A DNA stretch of 29,843 nucleotides from Apostichopus parvimensis (GCA_000934455.1 KN890034.1:814-30656), one strand, 5' to 3'; positions 1 to 10,939 are shown, counted from the stretch's first letter. Notes: generated by a model not told the origin, from the sequence alone. Numbers and translations are program-made.

Positions 1-1172
1 CACCACCCCCTCAAGATTGTCAATGGGAGAATAATTTAACATAACTGATAATGCCAACATTATAAACCTACACTTCAATTTTTACATGCAAAGCCAGGCC
101 TATTGCTTCATCTACCCTTAATTTGATCTTTTCATATGTTATTGTGATCTAACCAAGATGTTGGTAATGTTTTAATTTCATCAGAGTAACATAGTATGTG
201 TTACCACCTTGAAACTTCCCTTGATAGAGCCATAAATCGCCTGCAAAAAAAATATTAATTACCCCAACTGCATGTATTTACATAGCACATTACCATCATA
301 CATAGTTTCAACATGTCTCTATATATAAATACATATTATTATGTTAATATTATTATTATTATTTACAAATCGTTAATATTATGACTATGATTGTTTATTA
401 GCAGTCTTTACATTAGCCTTTACAAAATATCAACAACAACAAAAATGCTTGAACTGCACTCAATTTGTCCACAAGAAAATAGAATAAAAATGATCGATAT
501 TTAGCAATTAGCTTGAAAAAATAGTCGCTGCTTTAATTTACTGATGGGAAAATAATCTTTTCATTAACATCTTTCCAGGATGCATTGGCCGACCCTCATC
601 AATTATTCGTAACTTTTGTCACTATTTTTCATATTCATATTTCTCCTTCATCTTGATTTTTCTTCATCTTTTTTTCTTTTCTTTTCGTCATTTGGCACTC
701 TTCAAAACAAACAACATGAAATCGTCGAAGATTACACAACGTTATTTCTTGTTTGAAAATGTTCTTTTCTTCAAGCTTTGGTTATGAAATTAAAATTTGA
801 CAGAGTTTTTCTCGTATTCCATAAAGTTCTCAACTTTTCTTGAAACCTCATATATTAGCACTGGTTCATTGTGTTCATACATACTGATAACTAAAGGTCA
901 TAGTAAGCTGTAGTTTTGCTCTTCGATAACGTCTCTTTGTACAAAATGCTTCCCCTATCTTTCAAAATAATTTCCCCTTTTATCCATAGCATCTCTTCTG
1001 ATCTTCAGTCAGTTTCGAATTAATACAAAGTTTTTCTCTTCCTCAGTTTAATTCCTCCTACACCACAATTTTCATGAATTTGAAACTTCCACATCCAATT
1101 AATTTCAATCTTTTCATCCTGCAATTTTGCACCTGGCAACCGAACACTATCAGACAGCTGTTTCATAACAGC
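1..1172 (-). other. Downstream flank and probable netrin 3' UTR
   Basis: This AT-rich stretch follows the netrin TAG on the minus strand. I see no coding segment in it. The 3' UTR end cannot be fixed; the only AATAAA hexamer noted on the minus strand is at 394-399, about 775 nt past the stop, and several ATTAAA variants also occur. An (ATT)n tract lies at about 346-364. Confidence 0.5.
394..399 (-). other. Candidate netrin polyadenylation signal (AATAAA)
   Basis: TTTATT on the plus strand reads AATAAA in the netrin direction, about 775 nt after the stop codon. It is a chance-prone hexamer in AT-rich DNA. Position and strand are right, but transcript evidence is absent. Confidence 0.3.
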
Positions 1173-1495
1173 CTAGTTTCGGCCGCACCTTTGGTCCTGG
1201 TAACCTGCAACTTTCCTTCCCGATAGTGTTCGCCACTTGAGAGCCAGACCGCTTCGGTCTACCATCAACTGGTTGTTGTTTGCGCCGCCATTGTCGTCTC
1301 CTATGATTAAGTAAACGTTATTCAATCGCAGCTTTGGACATTTACATCTCAGATCCTTCCGTGGGACATAAACGAACTGGTTCCTCCCTTTGCGAATTCG
1401 CTTCTTATAACTGCTCTTGTATATCTGCTTGACATCTATTAAAAACTTCACAAAGTCTCCGACAGTCTGTCTTGATAAAACTTCAGCTTGAATTG
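1173..1495 (-). CDS. NTN1: Netrin, last coding exon: NTR (C345C) module and stop codon
   Basis: This exon encodes most of the C-terminal netrin (NTR/C345C) module of a secreted netrin, the basic domain that follows the three laminin-type EGF modules. Read on the minus strand, a pyrimidine-rich tract ending in TTTTCATTAG precedes the first exon base at 1495, and the frame enters in phase 1 (a G from the previous exon plus CA gives Ala). About 106 residues follow to a TAG at 1173-1175. Visible hallmarks are the basic stretch YKKRIRKGRN, the CKCPKL motif that matches the vertebrate ACKCPKIK segment, a YLIIGDDNGG segment matching YLLLGN, and VDRSGLALKWR matching ADKSSLVIQWR. Between the exon start and the VKF motif the spacing equals that of human netrin-1. 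The tail ends in CGRN and has fewer lysines than the vertebrate tail. Methionines upstream of the acceptor lie in intron and are not a start. Confidence 0.93.
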
Positions 1496-2169
1496 CTAAT
1501 GAAAATGAAAGAAAAACAATAATAACGTTGAGGAACAGACAGTCCAAAAATTATATATTTCAATTAATATAGCATTATCAAGTTTCCCAATTAAAACTCT
1601 GAGAGCTTTCCTCAGAAAATTCACATTATTTTCTTAAATGGTGAGACAGCTTGGGGAAATGTCTACACTCCCCCCCACCCCACCTTTTTTTCTTAATTTT
1701 TTTTTTTTAATTTACAACTTAATTTTGCCATATGCCTTGGATAACACTGTATTTTGTTACCATGGAGATGGGGCTGCATCATCCTGCAACCAGACTGTGT
1801 AGGAGGAAATCTTTCATGGAAATTTAGTTTTCAACTTTTTCACATGTTTTTTTCAGTTTTTTTTTTAACTTGGTACCTGAGATTTGGACGAGTTAAACAT
1901 AATCTGTGTTTTTTTTATAATCAGCCATGTTTTATTCCTTCGATGACCTTATCTTCTCTTCACCATCCCTTAACCTCTCCCCCTGACCACCCATCCTCTC
2001 TTGGATATACCCATCTCATGCCAGAGGAACATTTTGAGTTTCACTTTGCTACACATCCTCATAAGTAATCAAACATACGTTAAATGGACAACCGTGCTCT
2101 GCTATAACAAAATTTGTCTTCAAAGAATGAAACCATTGCTCCTCAGTTGCTGAGTCATAGATTATTTCC

Positions 2170-2243
2170 CTCTCTTCTGCCCCCCTGTAAATACCTCTCT
2201 TCTGCCCCTGTTAATACCTCTCTTTCTGCCCCCCTGTTAATAC
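2170..2243. repeat. Three-copy minisatellite, unit about 25 bp
   Basis: The unit CTCTCTTCTGCCCCCCTGTTAATAC, or a close variant, occurs three times in a row. The middle copy is short by two C and the third has an extra T. Chance ORFs on both strands run through it. Confidence 0.85.
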
Positions 2244-2778
2244 ATCTCTGACCACGAATCCACTTCTCAGAATCACCTACTTCAAGCATCAAGCCCCCCA
2301 AAAGACTCAAAAGAGCATAAGAAGATGCAAGACATGTTTGGACATATTCACAGCCCCCCAAGAAACATGTGCTCTAAATACTTATTTCTTCCTTTTTCCC
2401 GGGGCCCAACCAAAACAATGAAAAAGGACTTAATAAGAAGTCAAACAACCAAGCAAAAAAAAAACAGTTGCAGTTTATTTGACAGACTCCCTCCGGAGGG
2501 AGACAATGGCTGGACAAGTGGTTACTCATGACCCATAAGAGGTTGTTAAGGGGTCTCTTAGAGGGGGAATGAATCACCCACCCCTCTTTTTTGCTCAGAA
2601 TGTATAAATCATGGAGATCAATCTGTTTGTCCAGCTCTGTTAATCACAACCTTGGTGGTATGTGGTCCCCCACTGAACAAGCTGTATTTACTGATCTTTC
2701 TTGAAATGAAAGGACATCATTTAACTCGTTTCTGTTTCTTTTTCTCTCTCGCTATCTCTCTTTCAATTTTTCTCCAAG

Positions 2779-2811
2779 CCCCTCCTCCTCCTCCTCCACC
2801 TCCTCCTCCTC
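2779..2811. repeat. (CTC)n microsatellite
   Basis: A run of CCT/CTC triplets with one CCA interruption. It creates a spurious polyproline stretch in a chance plus-strand ORF. Confidence 0.9.
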
Positions 2812-4180
2812 TAAATTGGAACATTTTCTTTCCAGCTGCTTGAAAGCTTTTCGTAAGAATAAATGGTTCTAAAACAAAATTATCCTTCAAGTGGTTGATC
2901 GCCTATGTGCATCCGCAGCTATTGTCCTGGAGAATAGGTTTAACCCGAGGCAGGGCTTTGTTGCTCTTCGACAATGCCAAAATAGCCGTCACTAGCTTAC
3001 ATTCGGTGGAATTACATTTTTATGGCCCAAAGAACATGATAGGGTTAGTGTAACATCATTGTGAAGCAGACAATACTATCTTGGGAGGCCTGAGGGGCTT
3101 ACAAATTCCGATGACAATTTCGAGGGGGGGGGGCAGAGAGATTGGGCCGATACCTGGTAAGCCCCTTTAGTTTAATAATGAGACTACAAAGTATTTCAAT
3201 ACAGATCAAGACATTAGTTGTTTGTGGGCGCTAGGTACAATCTGTCGGTAAACACACACTTCTGATTGGTCCATGTTTCTCTTTCTTTTTTGGTTTCTTT
3301 TTGCTGTTTTTCAGCTACCGTTGTTGTCAAATTGCTGGGGATAGGATTTACCACTTAAGGATTTCAAATGCAAATAACAAATGCTACAGGGTGTACAAGT
3401 GACAGATAACCAGCCCACCCTTTGTACTAAAGCAAGCTGGTGGCAACACTAGAGAAAGCCCTCAAATTTAGCCCGCAAATGAGTTGTAGACATTATCAGA
3501 ATACTTTACTGGAAGACGATCATACAAATTATTCTCAAACATTGATGGGTGTTATTGAAGTACGATATAGTTACTATCATAATGTATAAGAATGGGGAAA
3601 TGTTTGCAAGTTGGCAGTAAAATACTTCCTAAAAGGGTGTGAAGAATCGCGCAAAAAGAAACGTCTAATGCCGGTAATCTGACCTAGTTTCGAATGAGGT
3701 CTAACAGAAATGTTAGACACCACCATCGATCCCAGAAAATACACACACACAGCTTGCTACCATCGGTAATTAGACACTAGTGTACAGTCAGTACATACAG
3801 CTGCGGTCAATACCCACTGCACAGTGTACAAACAATACAGCGATGGACATCTCAGGTCCCGCTAAAGATAACAAGGTATCACATTTCATTACTGTACTGT
3901 CTGCATTTGTAGCGACACGAATAAAACATCACTTGCAAGCAACGGAAAGTTAACTTTTTCAGATGGCTGCACACGGTTTGGGGCGAGTCTTCAATGCCTT
4001 TAAGTTGAGTGACCATTTTTTATCTTTTTTCATCTGAATGTTTTTTAGCATATTTGACTTGTTAGCATATATTTTGAGGCAGCTTTAAAAGCATCTTTTA
4101 AAACTTTAAGACTTCAAGCATAAATTTTTGGCTTATTAAGTGGTACTAATAATTTGATGTGGCAATCATAACATTCACAA

Positions 4181-4194
4181 GTTTCCATGGTAAC
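4181..4194. promoter_or_regulatory. RFX X-box-like palindrome, copy 1
   Basis: GTTTCCATGGTAAC fits the RFX-family X-box consensus (GTNNCC, short spacer, GGNAAC) with both half sites intact. It lies in the last netrin intron, inside the first unit of a tandem duplication. Binding is an inference from the motif alone. Confidence 0.55.
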
Positions 4195-4330
4195 AGAAAT
4201 TGAGTAAGGAACGAAACCTCAGCTGAAGTTGGCATCTGTTAAATTTGCTTCACTTTCTAGTCCCTTTGATACTGCAAGCTAAACTCCATACAGTAAAACC
4301 GGTAGAAGCTTAAAATCTTAAATTTCACAA

Positions 4331-4344
4331 GTTTCCATGGTAAC
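4331..4344. promoter_or_regulatory. RFX X-box-like palindrome, copy 2
   Basis: This is identical in all 14 bases to the site 150 bp upstream, although the flanking sequence of the two repeat units has diverged. Confidence 0.55.
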
Positions 4345-7233
4345 AGAAACTGAGTAAGGAACGAAATCTTAGCTGAAGTTGGCTTCTGTTAAATTTACTT
4401 CACTTTCTCGTCCTTTTGAAAGTACAAACTAAACTCCATACAGTTAATTCGATAGAAGCTTAGAATGGTACTCGATTGATAACATACGGAAAGCATATTG
4501 CACCTAGCTAGATCACTTCATACCTACAGTGCTGCTTGGTGAGTCACTCATCATATTTGCCAATAAAAAAAGTCCATAGTTTACAGATATTAGCAAGCAA
4601 TAAAAATTGTCAATATAATAAAACATTTACTCACCAAATGACTTCTCACAGAATTTCGACTGGGTCAACCGCCTGTTACAGGATGCTGGACAAGAAGCTG
4701 GAATACAGAGAGAGATTTGCAAGTTTAAGCTTTAGTTTCCTCAAACTGTTTGTTCAACTTAGGGGCCATAATAAGCCACCTATGACAGACAACCTCCTAT
4801 AAACTAAGGCCAATTCCCTGAAGTTATTTTTGCCACCAAAAAAAAAAAAGTCCCAACAAAGCCATGTGATTTTGCCGCTATTATACGAGATGGATTTAAC
4901 AGATTTAGAGAGTGGATAGTAATGGGGTCTATATCAGAACAAACTTGCCATTTCCTTTGAACTTTCTCGATTTCTGTTCTCAGACGGACGAGCAAACAAA
5001 TAAAAGCCCCCAGACTTGCTACAAGCATGTTTTGCATAACAACCGTGGACGTCAATTTTCATCTGATGATCCAATTTGATGTTTAAGTGATTCAAATTTA
5101 GCCACAGGTCAAACTTGGGATTTCTTTTTAACAAGAACACAAATCTCCCCTAAAGATAGTCATTTTGTAATGGGTTAAACACATGGCTTGCAGATTGTGG
5201 AAATGTATATAGTAAAAAGTACAGACTGTTAAAATTGAAGAATAATACAACATAAAAGGGATATGCCAACAAAATGAAAGTTTCCTGTAAGTTTATCGGT
5301 GTTGGAATGGGTAAGAGAATGAAGTAAGAGGAACAGAGGAGGAGGAGGGTAGAGGAAAGGGGAGGAGGGGTACTGTTAAAGTAGAGAATCACATGGAAAT
5401 CTATGTGTTCAGAAATATTTTCTTCCCCTTAAAATGCATAACAACCAAGGTATAAATCATACACATACATGGACATACAAATATACTCTATAATTGTAAC
5501 ATTTTAAAGAGTGTGCATATAGACACCATTTTTTTCCACATTTACAAAAGGAATAAAAAATACATACCCTGAACAACTGAAACCAGTAAACCACAAATTC
5601 AAACCTTATTTTTCACAAAGAAGATAAACAATAATTTGGTATGAAATGTGAGTACAAAAGTTTTGAAACTCTACATTATTATCTTTGAACCACATTTTGC
5701 CTGAGAGAAAACACCTAGTATGTGTGAAATCTGTGACTTTCCAAGAAGCAGTATTGAAATGGATTTGTGGTTTCCAGAATTCCAGTTTTACTATATTTTT
5801 GTCATATATTTGACTATTCAATATAACCATAGTATCTATGCTAACACTTTTGTTGTATAAGCACAACTGATGTCCTTGGGGTTTAACATCCCAATAAAGC
5901 TGAAAGAATTTTAAGTAAATCATCTTTTCAAGAATCATATTTCAAAAGAAAAATTATTTTTGTTCTTGATTTAGTTATTTTTTCTCTCATTTTATCTGTT
6001 TTGGTGTTTTTGTAACTTTGTTTTTAAATACAAATTCACATCCATGGTCATTCCCCAGGGTGGGGACGAGGAGAAGAAGGGGTCGCCATATCCCTTCCCC
6101 ATCCCATTCCCCTACCATGGAAAATAAATCAATTTAAGAACCAAAATATGTGCTCTTGCGCTCAAATTGTTTCAGAATGATTTACATCGGCGAAAAAATC
6201 TGGAGAAAGGATCGGTTAGACCCTCAACTAGACGATGGATAACCAGCTCAAGTTTGATGGTTAGCCGGATGATTCTTTGCATGGTTAATCGGCTATCAAA
6301 AAATCAGAAGTTTGCTTCCCCATCCCATATCCTTGCAAAAAACAAAAGCCGCTTAAATAAAGCTGCAGTGATTGTTTCCAAAAACTTCAGTTTAATCTGA
6401 ACCTCACTCCCACCATGATGTCATTGACCCAACAGACTTTTTGACCTTGTTGGCTTCCCAAAGTACTATCAGCAAACACTGCCACATGTTAATAGGACAA
6501 ATCACCATATTGACCTAGATACATTTGCAGCAGCAATAAGGGGATACCCAGTTTCTTAGAAACTGTCCAGCCTATTAGCTTTCACCACCAAATTGTCATG
6601 ACTTACAATACGAAAACTTTGCTCGGTTTCCACCCAGAACGTCACTGAACAGTAATCATAGTAGTAATAATAGTTGGTAATCCCCTCACAGGTCATTACT
6701 CTCTGAAAGATTTTTGGAACAGCCTTACATCTCGAAATCCATCACATTTGAAAAACACACTTCAAATCTCTTTTGACGCACTCACAATGATCATTCAACG
6801 AAGACTCTCACCTAGTTTATAACTACATCACAAAATTTAATGAGAAATTTCCATTAATTCATAACATTTAACAGTCGTGGTAAAAAAGAGGGAAAATAGG
6901 AAGAAAAAAAAAACTAGTACAAATTTTTCATAGCACTGTTCCAATGGATAAAACAATGTGAGGCAAAGTGTCACAGAGAGAGACATGGGTAGAATTTTTA
7001 ATCACTTATAGAGGTCCAAACTTTTTAACATGTTATGATGAAAGTAAGTTTCCAAGTTTTCATTTCATATTTTTAGATGGAATCTTTAATTACACACTAT
7101 TTGCAAAAAATTGCTGGAAAAAAAATGGTGGATATCTTTTTTGGTTGATCTTTGCAATTTTGGTTTGGGTCATTTATTTTTAGATTTGAAAATATTACCA
7201 GAAATTGGCAATCAAAGACAGAGAGTCATGTCA

Positions 7234-7471
7234 GGAGTGTTAGCTCAGTGGTTAACGCCGGTGCCTTTCAATCATAAGGTCCCCGGTTCGAGTCACTCCA
7301 AGATTAATGTATGTCGTCCAGTTACAGAGTTGTTGACAATTGACAATTCATAATCATGGACGTTAAAATATGAATCTAAGAGACTGACTTCGGTCAGCTT
7401 GTGGCTTTGATAAGCCAATGATGGTTTCTTCGCGAGTTCCTGCTTGCAGGAAGATCTAAAAAATATACGTA
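7234..7471 (+). mobile_element. tRNA-derived SINE, copy 1
   Basis: The 5' end is tRNA-like. It has an A box TAGCTCAGTGG at 7241-7251 and a B box GGTTCGAGTCA at 7285-7295, the internal RNA polymerase III promoter. A body of about 150 bp follows that is unrelated to tRNA. It contains a CTGAC-TTCG-GTCAG hairpin (7384-7397) and a TTCCTGC-TT-GCAGGAA hairpin near 7437-7452, then a short A-rich tail. A 7-bp CATGTCA flanks the element on both sides (7227-7233 and 7472-7478) and is a likely target-site duplication. A second copy at 17162 confirms that this is a dispersed repeat and not a functional tRNA gene. It is inserted antisense to netrin. Confidence 0.88.
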
Positions 7472-7765
7472 CATGTCAATTTTTAATATTTGCACGGTAT
7501 GGGAGTCATTTTGTCATATTCCTTTAGTGTCTAATGGGAGAGTAATCTTAAATTCCATGTAGTGAGAGCTGTACAGAACATACTTTTACTGTTATTTTGT
7601 TTTGTTACATAATGTTATGTCAACAAAAACTGTAATTGATAGTACCCTTTTACTATAGTTTTAGTCCCTCAGGTTTCACTTTTTTCTGGCAAGGAAGAAA
7701 ATCACTTTTGTTCTTCATTTTTTTTTTTTTTTGAGTCTTCAACTTTTTTCTCTTCTACTTTTTAG

Positions 7766-7825
7766 GAAACCACAGACACATCCCTGCGTATCTTCTTCGT
7801 GGACCTTATAACAAAGCCTCATTTG
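7766..7825 (+). other. Exon-like segment, plus strand (unassigned)
   Basis: A long pyrimidine tract ending in CTACTTTTTAG precedes 60 bp that are open in two frames and end at a GTGAGA donor. One frame reads ETTDTSLRIFFVDLITKPHL and joins in phase 0 to the next candidate at 8498. The other begins NHRHIPAYLLRGPYN. I recognise neither. It may be a coding or non-coding exon of a transcript antisense to netrin, or a chance arrangement. Confidence 0.25.
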
Positions 7826-8497
7826 GTGAGAGTGGGTAATTACAAAATTTATCCAAAAAAATCTTGTGCATTCCTAACTTTTGTGATGTGAACTGCATCC
7901 AGTCTCGCACAAAGGTGGATTTATCCATCTCATTACAGGGGGAAGAAGAGGGGGGAGGGTTACTTGTGTGGGGACATGAAGTGCAATGTAAGTTTACAGT
8001 ATGAAAACTGTGAAAGATAAAGTAACTTTGCTAACTAGTCTGCATATGAAATCGTTACCCATAAATTTGCACAATGCAAGGGAAGATGCCCACTTTCATA
8101 GCAGAAAGCCATATTCTGTAAAAGTCTGATTCACATACATGATCACCTCTGGGCACCTTTAAGCAGGGATTAAACTCCTACAATGGAGTTCTCTTTTGGG
8201 ATATGATTGCCACAACTTGTACCCGAAAAAAGGGAGCCACAATTTAGAGTTATATATAGCTCAAATCTTATGGGATGTGATATACTTTTCTCATTGATTT
8301 GAGGTCATGTTTTGGCTGTTAATCCACGAAATATCTTAAATATCAATACAAGTTATTGTTTCGATTGAAATATTTTCATCTGACAAATTATATCTTATCA
8401 TGCAATTTTACAAGGTGTTAATAGATTTGTAACTTGTTTCCTTTCATCACATTGGTAAAATTCTTCTAAACTTTTTCATTCCCTCCCTTCTTTTTAG

Positions 8498-8572
8498 ATT
8501 ATTGATTCTACAAATGTGGTCTGGGACAAACTGACCACATCAACCACACCTGTTAACTGGTGTAACAGCTAA
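8498..8572 (+). other. Terminal exon-like segment, plus strand (unassigned)
   Basis: The acceptor CCCTCCCTTCTTTTTAG precedes 24 codons, starting IIDSTNVVWDKL, and a TAA at 8570-8572. A canonical AATAAA at 8687-8692 lies about 115 nt downstream and a GT-containing stretch follows it, as expected for a 3' end. The frame is continuous with the 7766-7825 candidate. No protein family is recognised. Confidence 0.27.
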
Positions 8573-8686
8573 CGACAGACAAGAATGACAGAATGACCTA
8601 TCTTAGTCTCAAAAGACGCTTTCATATTGTATGCAAGTCTGGAATTAGTCACCTCAATATTTCTTTTATACTATTTAATTTTATTT

Positions 8687-8692
8687 AATAAA
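8687..8692 (+). other. Candidate polyadenylation signal, plus strand
   Basis: AATAAA follows the candidate terminal exon and precedes GAATGTATCC and CAGTCTTGTCTT, which could serve as a downstream element. It is only meaningful if the antisense transcript exists. Confidence 0.3.
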
Positions 8693-8768
8693 TATCATTT
8701 GATTAAGATAACATGAATGTATCCCTGATGGCAGTCTTGTCTTCAATATATCAGAACAGATCAACACC

Positions 8769-9405
8769 ATCCCAAGCCCTATCCCACCAACCCTAACCCC
8801 TGCCGTACCCCAACAACCCTATCCCACCAACCCTACTCCGAGTGACCAAACCTATACCCTGCCCTGTCCCACCAACCAAACCCCACCAACCCTAATCCCT
8901 GCCATACCCCACCAACCCCATCCCACCAACCCTACTCCTACCCTATCCTGCCAACCAAACCCATCAACCCTAACTCCAGTGGTGGAGTTAGGGGTATTGG
9001 TCAGAGGGGGCGAGAATGGTCTGTAAGGGTGCTTTCGACACTATCTAAGCGGAGCGCCACCACGGGTTGGCGCAGAGCGTACACATTTTTTTTGAGTAAA
9101 GGTACTCCCTAGATCGCCGGAAATGACCCTTTCCGGGCCTTGCTAATTTGCAGATAAATGAAGAATAAATAGCCGTTAGAGCATTTTGTCAGAAAATTAC
9201 AGCAAGAAAATGTGACAAATGTCAATAGGTAGATGAGAGCGCAATAAAAAAGTCAATAATCGCGAATAAGTAAAAAGTGGTAAAAAGCTGAAAAGGGTGC
9301 CAGCAGTCCATTTGAGTCCGTCACGGGGGGCATTCGCCCCCCCCCCCCGACTGTATGGCATGCCACTGCCTAACTCCTGCCCTACCTCACCAACTCCAAC
9401 TCTCC
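8769..9405. repeat. Degenerate CCAACCCTA-type minisatellite, interrupted by a MITE
   Basis: From 8769 to 8976 the motif CCCACCAACCCTA recurs with variants such as CCCTGCC and CCATACC inserts. The array resumes at about 9377 with CTGCCCTACCTCACCAACTCC after the MITE. The T/A-flanked C-rich units are irregular in length. Confidence 0.85.
8977..9368. mobile_element. hAT-type MITE, copy 1 (392 bp)
   Basis: It starts CAGTGGTGGAG and ends GCATGCCACTG, imperfect terminal inverted repeats of the CAGTGGCGGA type that is common in animal hAT elements. A perfect 8-bp duplication CCTAACTC flanks it (8969-8976 and 9369-9376), the length made by hAT transposases. The interior matches the element at 12039 in reverse orientation. 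No transposase reading frame is present, so it is non-autonomous. It sits inside the minisatellite. A poly-C run near the right end is part of this copy. Confidence 0.93.
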
Positions 9406-9553
9406 TCTCTGTATGTCAAATTTTGTGGGAAGTAGATGGAACTAGAAGGGATGATATAATGACCCATTGACATGCATCAGTTTGTTATCATTTTAAAATA
9501 CTGGGTGATGATTTCATTTTCTAGATCTGTTTCCAGTGGTTTCGATGGGATAA

Positions 9554-9579
9554 ATCAGAGCAATATATCAGAGCAATAT
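9554..9579. repeat. 13-bp direct repeat, two copies
   Basis: ATCAGAGCAATAT occurs twice in tandem. Confidence 0.85.
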
Positions 9580-10939
9580 ATACTTTTTTCATGTTTTAAC
9601 TGTGAGTCAGCCTGTGTGTGTGTGTGGAGGCACAGCATTGTCATTGGTTTTTTACATGTGGTTTATTTATATATATATACTTCAATGGGCTATTAAGCAA
9701 AAGCACCAATTGCATCACTTAGGGTAGAACTAAAGCCCATACTTGTCGATCCTAACCTGTGTATTATTAGAATTCCTCAATAAACCCAAACGACCTCAAT
9801 TAAATACCCAATTCATCGGTTGACATCCGTATAAAATTACAAGTCAATTATAGTCAAATGTGTCAATGACCGTAATGAAAAGATGACGACGCAATTAAAA
9901 ATTGACTTAAAAAAAAAAAATTCTCATCGCTGCTGAGTTGAGTTATACTTGCTGAGCTGACTTAACAAACAAAAAAAATTGAAAATAAAAGACTTTTACA
10001 ACGAAACCACTTAAAAACTTTTTGAGTTTTACTGGGAATGGCTTTTCATTTGAAGGACAGTATTTTGTAGATACCCTAAAGGCCGACCACAGATTTCTCT
10101 ACCAGTGTGGTTTCTGGAGTGTGGCTCTATTATTGTGGTTCCACCCTATCATTACCTCACTTGCCATTATTCTGTTCTTATGGATTATCTGAAGCCAAGA
10201 AACTAGCTTTATTAGGAGAGACAGAAAAATGATTTGTAGCTTTAAATATTTGCTGATCTGGAATAGACTTTTCATCGATCACTCCGATTACCGAAACATT
10301 GGCATTAAATGGGAGGCTGCATGGTGCTCGCAAGTAATTATCACAGAAGCAGGTTGTATAAATTAATAATAGGTAACTGAATATATTATTTTACCGCTTT
10401 GTACTTTGGATTTTTTTGACTATATTTCTTTTGCTCTCTATTTGTTTTGTTGTTTTGGTCCCTTTTTTGGTTTTGGTTTTTTTAATCTACTATCCATAAA
10501 AAAAAAAGGTTTCCTGAATATTTTCAATTTTTATCTGTTCCTAGAGACAGCTTGAACATAAGATGTGATTGTCTTGTAAAGGTCATTCATTGAATCATCT
10601 CATGTAATTTACATGAAAAGCATCATTTTGTTTTTACCAGTCTGGAATACCCATTTAAAATGGGACAAGCTATAGGTTCCTCCACTGTATCAAATAAAAA
10701 ACCTCCTTTAGGGCTCAAACTTTAAACCCAAGAATTAAGACAAGATCTGTCTAGTCGTGAAATCACTATTGTACAGAACGTTAAAATAACAACCCCTTTT
10801 ATATCACAGTCCAGACAGTTTTACATTCACCAAGCCCTTCCTGGAAAGGAACAGATTCATCAAGCTAAACATCGTCACTACATAATACATCGGTTTCCAT
10901 GTCAGCCTAAGCTGTTTAAGTCCTCTTCGACAATGGAAT

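Larger units (their letters stand above)
4174..4465. repeat. 150-bp tandem duplication, two copies
   Basis: Copy 1 (4174-4323) and copy 2 (4324-about 4465) start with TTCACAAGTTTCCATGG and stay alignable through TAACAGAAA, GAGTAAGGAACGAAA, CAGCTGAAGTTGGC-like and AAACTCCATACAGT segments to TAGAAGCTTA. Scattered substitutions show it is not a very recent duplication. Each copy contains the same intact 14-bp palindrome annotated separately. Confidence 0.92.

Noticed and set aside
1496..1547. Hydrophobic N-terminus upstream of the NTR exon resembling a signal peptide
   Set aside because: The hydrophobic residues come from translating the polypyrimidine tract of the acceptor. Alignment to netrin begins exactly at the acceptor.
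4647..4720. Plus-strand segment after CTTCTCACAG reading FDWVNRLLQDAGQEAG
   Set aside because: It is open for only 27 codons and lacks a convincing donor. A second frame is also open, so coding is not supported.
6160..6230. Exon-like plus-strand segment after TTGTTTCAG reading MIYIGEKIWRKDRLDPQLDDG
   Set aside because: No good donor before the in-frame stop and no family recognised. It was considered as part of the antisense candidate but not supported.
6707..6825. Plus-strand frame containing FWNSLTSRNPSHLKNTLQ, resembling the C-terminus of a LINE reverse transcriptase
   Set aside because: Only about 40 codons, no upstream reverse transcriptase motifs and no repeat copy in the window. The resemblance is too weak to call.
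7241..7295. Functional tRNA gene
   Set aside because: The A and B boxes are tRNA-like, but a second copy with the same long non-tRNA tail exists at 17162, and the cloverleaf is not supported. It is a SINE.
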